Assembly: GCA_046160485.1 (NCBI GenBank)
Contig: JBJXGV010000065.1
Span: 72,552-136,551 of the forward strand
Reading direction: 5' to 3'
Length of the DNA stretch: 64,000 bases
From: JBJXGV01 sp046160485
Lineage (GTDB): Bacteria > Orphanbacterota > Orphanbacteria > JBJXGV01
Part shown: positions 51,601-57,322 of the stretch, piece by piece
Position numbering within the stretch: the first letter of the stretch is position 1
Layout: every line of letters starts with the position of its first letter
Translations under genes and position numbers: made by a program
Notes under the pieces: generated by a model
Database searches by the model: none
What the model was told of the DNA's origin: nothing
What the model saw: only the letters and a program-made list of their open reading frames with translations

Positions 51601-53471
51601 CGCACGACCGATCCCGCGACGAGCGGCACCGATGACGTCACGCGGATCGTGTCTCCCGCCGTCGTGATCGTCCCCGCGAGCGGAGTGCCGTTCACGAACG
51701 CGCCCGGCGCCTGCCACGACGCGAGCGTCGCGGGCTTCACCAAACGAATCTGGCTGATGCCACCGGAGCCCGCGGAGTTGAGCCGCGCGAACGCATCGAG
51801 CGCCACCGCGGCGCCCGCGCCGAACGAGCGCGGCGTCGCCTCCGCCACGACCGTGACGGGGACGACATCCGAGATGATGAAACTGCCGCTATCGCGCTGC
51901 CCGGTCCATCCCGCGGAATCGCGCGCCAACAATCGAACGCGGCAATTCGCGGACGCGGGGCCGGTAACCGTGAACGTCGCGGTCGTGTCGGTCGAGAGAT
52001 AGACGCCGAGCGTCTCCGGGAAGCTCGCGCCGCCGTTGCGCGAGAGAAGCACCTTCGTGTTCGCGAACGTCGCCGGGTCGAGCGGATCCCATCCGCGGAA
52101 GCGAATCGTCTGCGCGGTGCCGACCTGCCACGTTCCCGTGACGGGCTGTAGAAACGCAGCCTTCGGACGCAACTCGAGGAAGCCGGTCGCGGTATATACG
52201 GACCCGGGATACGTGACGCGCGCCTGCCCCCCCTCGTACTGGCGGATGTACGCGTCTTGCCAGGTGTACGCGCCGATCGTGTCGTAGTACGCGCCGAGCG
52301 GCTGGCCAAGGTTGACGCGCAGCGAATCGTAAACGGGAAACCACCACGTCGAGTGATATGGCCAGACCTTGTTCTCCGAGTCGCGCCCGAAGCCCGTGAT
52401 GCACGCGTAGCCGTCGCCCAAGAGCGCGCTCGCGAGCGTGAGCTTGATGATGGGATCGAGGCACGCCGCGTTGTTCGGCGCTTCCGCCGTCGAGAGCCGC
52501 TGCGGGTCGCAGTCCACGGGCCAGAACGAGAGCCCCTGCAACGTGATGAGCTGCTGCGGGACGTCGAGGTACCAGTCTTCCTCGTTCAGATAGCCCCAGT
52601 ACGGACTCAGCATGCTCGAGTACCAATCGGGGCCGGCGCCGCCGACGGGTCCGGGGAATCCCTCGTGGAAGCGGCCGTTCGTCCACTGGCGCGATTTCGC
52701 AGGCACGCCGCCGTTCGGGAAGATGACGAAGTCCTGGCCCATCAAACCGCGGAGCCGCTCGCAAAACTCGTTGGTCCCGTACTTCCACCAGTTGTCGAGC
52801 GAGTCGGGGCGGTCGCCGACGCCGTCTTGATTCGAGTCGATCGAGTCGACGCCGCCCGCGATCCATCGCGTCGCGTTCGCCCAACTAATTCCCGCGAGAA
52901 GATGGTCGCCGTGGATGCCGTCGAAGACGCCCGGGTTCTCGATGAAGACGTCGTTGTACAGGTACTCGGCGAAGGCGCGGCACATCGCCAGATTCGTCCA
53001 GTTCATCCAGCCTTCGGCGCACGTCGATTCGCCGTCGGCGCGCTTCCAATGATCGCCGTCGGTGTCGCGCAGATACCAGGTCGCTGCGTTGGCGTCGAGC
53101 TGCGCCGTCCACTCGTACATGACGTCGTTGCGACCGGTCCAGTTCGAGCAGTTCACGTCGCACGACACGACGGCGATGACTTGCAGATCGGGATTGCGCG
53201 CCTTCATCGCGCGGCACGAATCGGCGAGTCCCGGTTCGCGGACGATGTCCGTCCAGTGAAACTCGACGGCGTCGTACTTCTCGGCGCGCGCGAAATCCTT
53301 CGGCTCCGGGTTGTGCCAGAGCATCGTCATGAGCCGCGGATACGGCGGCTCAGCGAAGGCGAGGTTCGAATTGAAGAGGGGAATTGCAACGACGGCGGCG
53401 GCCGCGACCACCCGTACGAGTCTTTCCGCGGTTCTCGTGAACACGCCACCCCTGCCACCCGGGATCGTCAA
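48606..53471 (-). CDS. Giant secreted protein: GH-like barrel, Ig-like, dockerin, heptad linker, sorting domain (paralogue 1)
   Basis: About 1620 residues. The frame opens at GTG 53492, but GGAGGAG at SD distance and signal-peptide geometry favour TTG 53471. The signal peptide ends FNSNLAFA. Layout (rough): 25-430 a TIM-barrel-like domain with LMTMLWHNPEPKDF, VVSCDVNCSNWTG, GVFDGIHGDHLL and FVIFPNGG (GHL15/GH114-like by motif style); 450-640 beta-rich; 650-1010 repeated Big-type Ig domains each with VVSP-SAT and GGLFTA; 1120-1170 dockerin pair DVDADGVVDLDDIALF and DLDADGSIAGADLD; 1190-1320 a cohesin-like module; 1326-1500 the DDSTGAP linker; then a FlgD-like C-terminal domain (PSPNPALGDVRIRF, GRPRAGIYFVRL). 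It is a putative cell-surface or secreted glycan-active protein. Catalytic residues are not assigned. Confidence 0.8.
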   Translation of the reverse strand: MTIPGGRGGVFTRTAERLVRVVAAAAVVAIPLFNSNLAFAEPPYPRLMTMLWHNPEPKDFARAEKYDAVEFHWTDIVREPGLADSCRAMKARNPDLQVIAVVSCDVNCSNWTGRNDVMYEWTAQLDANAATWYLRDTDGDHWKRADGESTCAEGWMNWTNLAMCRAFAEYLYNDVFIENPGVFDGIHGDHLLAGISWANATRWIAGGVDSIDSNQDGVGDRPDSLDNWWKYGTNEFCERLRGLMGQDFVIFPNGGVPAKSRQWTNGRFHEGFPGPVGGAGPDWYSSMLSPYWGYLNEEDWYLDVPQQLITLQGLSFWPVDCDPQRLSTAEAPNNAACLDPIIKLTLASALLGDGYACITGFGRDSENKVWPYHSTWWFPVYDSLRVNLGQPLGAYYDTIGAYTWQDAYIRQYEGGQARVTYPGSVYTATGFLELRPKAAFLQPVTGTWQVGTAQTIRFRGWDPLDPATFANTKVLLSRNGGASFPETLGVYLSTDTTATFTVTGPASANCRVRLLARDSAGWTGQRDSGSFIISDVVPVTVVAEATPRSFGAGAAVALDAFARLNSAGSGGISQIRLVKPATLASWQAPGAFVNGTPLAGTITTAGDTIRVTSSVPLVAGSVVRVALTGTASPQAANPGAAIAVAVVPWGGGSAIAVPAGNADGIAGNSESLMIAVTPGPLASVVVSPASATVGAGATRQFSASGRDAYGNAVAISPSYSVTDGIGGVTSGGLFTASALGAGAVIASAGGFADSAEVTVVAGAVASIIVSPDSATISADSTIAFSVQVLDALGNPIVVSGAWSVTGGIGTITTGGLFTARSSGRGAIRYSAGGLLDSAGVTVVVGAPSAITVSPEAAIIPADSSGRFTAFVVDADGNARNDAITWTLRGAIGSIDASGNFTPSALGSGWAVASSGALADSASITVVPGAPDRVVISPDSATIDIDAEAVFTAQVFDARGNVLSDSVAWSAEGACVLVGAGRVRGWSAGSGAAIATAGDASDAASVIVIGPPPGSPDRQITIVPPSGLLVVSPAARLDTLRVETRVARGGVPDTTASAGEFVLLLDGGGACAPETLLAQPITGEAGAFAFESAALGGCGEIAFTLAGAGVTTQIAGAATLRSPDVDADGVVDLDDIALFLPDYHDGIVGCSDLDADGSIAGADLDVIGAEFGAACADAGGVAAKAAPGAEGLFAPSTLRIAGTRAADALGIAPPGYDIVTATLTLEGAGGLAAIAFSLGGDGVLLASGPAVGESDLVAYPLGANAGEVMNMLWVDATEAAPSFETNVAQIAFAIPAGSDPESLEVAASIVNAFYGTSAVSGVTWEIASAPDDSTGAPDDSTGAPDDSTGAPDDSTGAPDDSTGAPDDSTGAPDDSTGAPDDSTGAPDDSTGAPDDSTGAPDDSTGAPDDSTGAPDDSTGAPDDSTGAPDDSTGAPDDSTGAPDDSTGAPDDSTGAPDDSTGAPDDSTGAPDDSTGAPNDSTGAPDDSTGAPDDSTGAPIDSTLGIDPPDSTDDDENDPPDDPPNSDGAIAAYKLFPPSPNPALGDVRIRFAVPSGVRGAVRVSLYDSAGRLIGVVADAMMEGGTHEVIWTGEDDRGRPRAGIYFVRLEADGYVENQKAIRIR
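48970..49494. repeat. 25 tandem 21-bp units encoding DDSTGAP
   Basis: Twenty-five contiguous 21-base units, read on the minus strand as G-A-P-D-D-S-T heptads, sit between the cohesin-like module and the C-terminal sorting domain of the giant protein. Protein sequence is nearly perfect. Only the unit nearest the C-terminus (Ile for Asp) and the fourth from it (Asn for Asp) differ. Third codon positions vary freely. Units 13-22 alternate strictly between GTCGAGTC and GTGGAATC starts on the plus strand, so that block grew as 42-base dimers, and units 14/16, 18/22 and 19/21 are identical. The tract also opens frames on the other strand (GAPVESS), which are artefacts of its length being a multiple of three. 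Confidence 0.95.
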
Positions 53472-53825
53472 GCGCTCGCTCCTCCCACCCACATGTTGTC
53501 GTCCACCTAAGCGCTTCCCTGGAGGCTGTTCGCTTCCTGCGCTGCCTGTTCATCGATTGAGTCGCCGCCGCCACACGCCAACGAGCGAGACACGCGCAAC
53601 TCGTTGCCGCGTGCGGCGCGCGAAACCTCGCCGCCAGACGAAGCGGCAGAGTCAGCAACCGGCGTTCCGTGTCAGAAAGCGGATGTGATAGAGCCGAGCG
53701 CAGGGAAGGCGATGCGGGGCGGAATTTGTGACGAGCGCGGCGTTGTGCGTCGAATCGTGCGCGCGATAATTTTGCGCGCGCGCCGCTCTGAACGCGGCGC
53801 GCGCGCGCTTCATTTCATTATTTCA
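53472..53825. other. 354-bp gap between giant paralogues 1 and 2
   Basis: The gap holds the 5' region of paralogue 1 (GGAGGAG SD near 53480) and the 3' flank of paralogue 2, including the start of the duplicated unit (AACCGGCG at 53657) and the long hairpin at 53774-53806. An 8-bp tandem repeat TTTCATTA (53813-53820, 53821-53828) overlaps the stop codon of paralogue 2. I see no promoter consensus for paralogue 1 comparable with that of paralogues 2 and 3, and no open frame worth calling. Confidence 0.6.
53774..53806. terminator. 13-bp perfect GC hairpin after paralogue 2
   Basis: GCGCGCGCGCCGC (53774-53786) and GCGGCGCGCGCGC (53794-53806) pair over 13 bases around a seven-base loop. For the minus-strand gene ending at 53826 it lies just downstream. 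The T-rich side (TTCATTTCATTATTTC) is, however, on the plus strand after the stem. It is a likely terminator, and its T-tract would serve plus-strand (antisense) transcription better than the gene. Confidence 0.55.
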
Positions 53826-56699
53826 TTATTCGATGAGAACGAGTTTCGTCACGCGCGCGGCGCTCTCGGTCTCGAGGCGAAGGAAGTAGACGCCGGGCGC
53901 GACGCGCGCACCGCCGGCATCGCGGCCTCCCCATGAGACTTCGTGAACGCCGCTCGCGGCCGGCGCGTTCCACAGCTCGTCGACCAGACGCCCGGAAACA
54001 TCGTAGAGAAACAGGCGCACGATCCCGGTCGTGCTCGCGGGCACGGCAAAGCGGATCGTCGCGCGATTCGTCGACGGGTTCGGGTTCGGACGGAAGAGCA
54101 CAAGCTCCTGCGGCGCCGCGTCGGGATCGCCCGGCTCGGGCGTGCCGACCGGTGCGGGGCCGAGAACGACGACGCTCGCCGAATCCGTCGCGCCGCCTGT
54201 CCAAACGACGACACGTCCGGCGCCCGCGCGCGTCGCCGTAAATCGCCCCTGCGAATCGATCGTGCCGACATCGCCGAGTGTGCTCCAGAGCTGCTGCCCC
54301 GGTATCGCGACGTCGTTCGCATCGTAGGCCGTCGCGCTGAATTGCCGCGACCCGTTGAGCGGGAGTATCGCCGTGCGCGGCGTCACGCGGGCTCGCACGA
54401 CGGGACCGTTCACCACGGCGACGTCGGCCGAGTCGCGAACACTGCCGACAGTCGCGAGAATGTCACCGTCTCCGGGAATCATCGCGAGGAAGAAGCCGGC
54501 GTCGTCGATCGTGCCGATGGCGCCGCTCACGATCCACTCCGGCGCTACGGGAACGGGATTCTCGTACGCGTCGCGGCCGAATGCGAAGAAGCGCCGCGTC
54601 TGCCCCTCGGTCAGCGTCGGCGCGGGCGGCGTCACGATGATGTGATCGAGCGGCCCTGCGCGCACGCCGAGAAGGAGCGAGTTCGCGTCGCCTGCAACGC
54701 CATTCGCGTTGCCCGCGGGAGCCGCGAGCCACGCGCCGGTTGCGCCGCAGCGAAACGCGGCGCTCAGCTCGGAGCCGGGAAGCGCGGCGAGCGTCTCCGC
54801 GACGGCGGCGAACCGTACAACGACGCGCGCGCCCGGTGGCCACGGCGTCGACGGTGTAACGAGCAACGTGTCGCCCGCGATCGCTGTCGTGCCCGCGAAC
54901 GCGCCGCCATTGACCGTGATCTGCGCGACGTTCCATTGCGCGATCGTCACGGGACGCGTAACGGCGAGCTGAGCGACTCCGCCGGGCGCCGCACCTGTCA
55001 GCATCGAGAAGTCGAGCGGCGCCGACGCGCCCGCCGCGATCTCGTTGGGCACGACCTCCGCGACCGCCGACGCCGCGCACGATGCGATCGCGAAAATACC
55101 GCTCTCGCGAACTCCTACGTGTCCGTCGGTGTCGCGCACGACGAGCCGCACGCGGCACGCGGCGGACGCGGTACCGGCGACGTCGATCACCGCGAGCGAG
55201 TCGGATGCGGCGAACGTGCCGAGCGTCTCGGGGTAGCTCGCGCCGCCGTTGCGCGAAAGGAGCATCGTCACGCTGTCGATCGTCTCGGGCGCATACGGAT
55301 CCCACGCCGCGTAGCGCACAATGCCCTCGCCGCCGATGAACCACGTCGCCCCGTCGAGCGCCTCGCGGAAGATGGTCTTCGGCAGGAACTCGAACTTGGC
55401 GGTGGCGGTGTAGAGACTGCCGGGAAACGTGACGCGCACCGCGCCGCCTTCGTACTGGCGCACCCACGTCGTCTGCCATGTGTACGGCCCGAGCGTGTCG
55501 TAAACCGCGCTCGTCGGCTCGCCGAAGTTGACGCGCAGCGTGTCGTAGATCGGGAACCACCACGTCGAGTGATAGGGCTCGATCGAGCCGGCGCCGCCGT
55601 TGAGTCGCGCGAATCCCGTCACACACGCGTAGCCGTCGCCGAGGAGCGTGCTCGCGAGCGTCAGGTTGACGATCGGCTCCATGCACGCTGGGTCGTACGG
55701 CGCCTCCGTCGTCGAGAGGCGCTGCGGATCGCAGTTCACCGGCCAGAACGAGAGCCCCTGCAGCGTGATCATTTGCTGCGGCGTCGTCCGGTAGATTGCG
55801 GGCTCCATCAAGTACCCGATCTGAGGGTCGAACATGCTGGTGTACCAGTTGGGCGCGGTGCCGCCGACGGGCCCTGGGAATCCCTCGTGGAAGCGGCCGT
55901 TCATCGTGCCCCTCACCAGCGGCGGTACGCCGCCGTTCGGGAAGAGGATGAAGTTTTCGCCGCAGAGTTGGCGGATGCGGTTGCAGAACGCGATCGTCCC
56001 CGCTTTCCAGCGCGCATCGAGCGTGTCGGGGCGATCGGCGACGCCATTGCGATCGGAATCGATCGAGTCGACGCCGCCGGCGATCCAACGCGTGGAGTTC
56101 GCCCAGGACATGCCGGCCAGAAGGTGATCGAAGTGGATCCCGTCGAAGACTCCGGGCTGCTGCGCGAAGACGTGTTCGTAGACGTAGTCCGCGAACGCGA
56201 CGCTCATGTCGAGACGCGTCCAGTTCATCCATCCTTGCGCGCAGGTCGTCTCGAAGTCGGCGCGCTTCCAGTAGTCGCCGTCGGTGTCGCGCAGATACCA
56301 CGCGGCGTCGTTGGCCGCCATCTGCGCGCTCCACTCGAACATGACATCCTCGCGCCCGGACCAGTTCGTGCAGTTGACATCGCACGAGACGACGCCGATC
56401 ACTTTCAGATTCGGATTGCGCGCCTTCATCGCGTAGACCGAGTCGACGGAGCCGGGGACGCGAAGGATGTCGTTCCACTGGAACTCGACGGCGTCGAATC
56501 GCGATGCGGGGCCGAAGTCCTTGCGCTCCGGATTATTCCAGAGCTGCGTCATGAGATAAGGCCGAGGAAGTTCCGACGCGCTCGGCGCGCCGGGACTGAA
56601 GATCACGAAAAGCGAGAGAGCCGCGCAACGGAACGCGCCCCACCGCAACCACACCACCGCTTGCCTGTTCCGATCCGTACGCACGACACTCGCAGCCAC
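53826..56699 (-). CDS. Giant secreted GH-like protein with sorting domain (paralogue 2)
   Basis: 957 residues from GTG 56699, which follows GGAGGGG and aligns exactly with the start of paralogue 3. The frame reaches 57080 but lacks homology there. The signal peptide includes LSLFVIFSPGAPSAS. Domains: about 35-440 the TIM-barrel-like domain (YLMTQLWNNPERKDF, VVSCDVNCTNWSG, GVFDGIHFDHLLAGMSWANSTRW, ENFILFPNGG, GRFHEGFPGPVGG), an Asp/Asn-rich DSIDSDRNGVADRPD loop resembling a Ca site, about 450-650 beta-sandwich regions, then Ig-like/Big-type repeats with IIVTPP, TILPLNG, TIDSQGRFTATRAG, and a C-terminal FlgD-like domain (NPNPSTNRATIRF, GVYFLRLE). It shares this architecture with paralogues 1 and 3. 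The catalytic pair is not identified. Probable role: secreted enzyme or surface glycan-binding protein. Confidence 0.82.
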   Translation of the reverse strand: MAASVVRTDRNRQAVVWLRWGAFRCAALSLFVIFSPGAPSASELPRPYLMTQLWNNPERKDFGPASRFDAVEFQWNDILRVPGSVDSVYAMKARNPNLKVIGVVSCDVNCTNWSGREDVMFEWSAQMAANDAAWYLRDTDGDYWKRADFETTCAQGWMNWTRLDMSVAFADYVYEHVFAQQPGVFDGIHFDHLLAGMSWANSTRWIAGGVDSIDSDRNGVADRPDTLDARWKAGTIAFCNRIRQLCGENFILFPNGGVPPLVRGTMNGRFHEGFPGPVGGTAPNWYTSMFDPQIGYLMEPAIYRTTPQQMITLQGLSFWPVNCDPQRLSTTEAPYDPACMEPIVNLTLASTLLGDGYACVTGFARLNGGAGSIEPYHSTWWFPIYDTLRVNFGEPTSAVYDTLGPYTWQTTWVRQYEGGAVRVTFPGSLYTATAKFEFLPKTIFREALDGATWFIGGEGIVRYAAWDPYAPETIDSVTMLLSRNGGASYPETLGTFAASDSLAVIDVAGTASAACRVRLVVRDTDGHVGVRESGIFAIASCAASAVAEVVPNEIAAGASAPLDFSMLTGAAPGGVAQLAVTRPVTIAQWNVAQITVNGGAFAGTTAIAGDTLLVTPSTPWPPGARVVVRFAAVAETLAALPGSELSAAFRCGATGAWLAAPAGNANGVAGDANSLLLGVRAGPLDHIIVTPPAPTLTEGQTRRFFAFGRDAYENPVPVAPEWIVSGAIGTIDDAGFFLAMIPGDGDILATVGSVRDSADVAVVNGPVVRARVTPRTAILPLNGSRQFSATAYDANDVAIPGQQLWSTLGDVGTIDSQGRFTATRAGAGRVVVWTGGATDSASVVVLGPAPVGTPEPGDPDAAPQELVLFRPNPNPSTNRATIRFAVPASTTGIVRLFLYDVSGRLVDELWNAPAASGVHEVSWGGRDAGGARVAPGVYFLRLETESAARVTKLVLIE

Positions 56700-57041
56700 G
56701 CCGTCCCCTCCATGATGTCGTTTCGCATGTTCATTCCTTGGTGCGCCGTGTGCAGATCCTGACGGCGCGTGGAGCCCGGCATCGCGGCGAGGCGCGCAGA
56801 ACGCCCTAGTTTGCGCACGAACTCCACGGCCGGTCCTGTCGGCGCCTTCGAAACTGCAACCCGCATTCCGTTTCCTTTCGCGCGGCGCCGAATGCACTGC
56901 GCGACCGCCGCGAGTGACGGATGAAAGGGGATCGCATCCATCCCCGGCGACGGGACGCACCGGGATCCTCGCTCGGCATGGCTTTGATAGCCGACATCGC
57001 CAAGAGTGTGATTCGAGGAGGCGACGTTCGTGACAATGGGG
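56700..57041 (-). promoter_or_regulatory. About 340-nt 5' leader of paralogue 2
   Basis: The stretch runs from the promoter at 57048-57077 to GTG 56699. Many words are shared with the leader of paralogue 3 (AAAGGGGATC/AAATGGGATC, GCCGACATCGCCAA/GGCGACGTCGCCAA, and a common GTCACAAACGTCGACGCCTC-like stretch), with substitutions scattered through. A short frame with MNMRND...GTAWL starts upstream and runs through the GTG in another frame, and its counterpart exists in paralogue 3. The leader may form a regulatory RNA structure, but I have not folded it. Confidence 0.45.
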
Positions 57042-57047
57042 AACCGC

Positions 57048-57077
57048 ACCGTATACGCCGCGCGCAATACGTGTCAA
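57048..57077 (-). promoter_or_regulatory. Promoter of paralogue 2
   Basis: On the minus strand TTGACA (57077-57072, a perfect consensus), an 18-base spacer and TACGGT (57053-57048). The same two hexamers at the same spacing occur upstream of paralogue 3 (60572-60543), inside otherwise diverged sequence, so they are conserved elements. The start site would be near 57041. Confidence 0.55.
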
Positions 57078-57113
57078 CACGATTCGTGGGCCTCGAACCT
57101 CGCGAGGCTTCGT

Positions 57114-57142
57114 TCGACGACGCGGATGCGACGCGATACGAA
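57114..57142 (+). promoter_or_regulatory. Decayed copy of the glcD promoter
   Basis: TCGACG (57114-57119), 17 bases and TACGAA (57137-57142) align without gaps with the glcD promoter at 60609-60637 (TTGACA, 17, TACGAA). No gene follows here. Instead the next duplicated unit begins. The -10 hexamer is identical in the two copies, while the -35 hexamer has lost two of six consensus bases. Confidence 0.5.
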
Positions 57143-57300
57143 CGACACGAACCGGCGTACCGCGTCAGGAATCGGAAACAACGGAGACGAGCGATGGGAA
57201 GGCGATGCGGGGCGGGATGTGTGATGGACGCGGCGTCTTGTGTCGAATCGTGCGCGCACTTTTTCCGGCGCGCGCGGCGAACTCGAAACACGCGACGATC

Positions 57301-57318
57301 AACTCGGGAGCGCGAGTT
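57301..57318. terminator. Short hairpin after paralogue 3
   Basis: AACTCG (57301-57306) and CGAGTT (57313-57318) form a six-base stem just beyond the stop codon at 57323. No T-run is present. It is weak and was chosen only because of position. Confidence 0.25.
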
Positions 57319-57322
57319 CCCG

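Larger units (their letters stand above)
53657..57149. repeat. Tandem duplication, copy A (about 3.49 kb)
   Basis: Copy A starts at AACCGGCG (53657) with GGCGATGCGGGGCGG and CGTCGAATCGTGCGCGC in its 3' flank, contains paralogue 2 and its 5' leader, and ends after GATACGAACG near 57145. Copy B (57150-60643) repeats the same order with the same landmarks. Coding parts are visibly more alike than the leaders. The copies are of equal length to within a base or two by my count. Confidence 0.75.

Noticed and set aside
56700..57080. 127-residue upstream extension of paralogue 2
   Set aside because: Paralogue 3 cannot be extended in the same way, and the region is the leader and promoter. GTG 56699 aligns with the start of paralogue 3.
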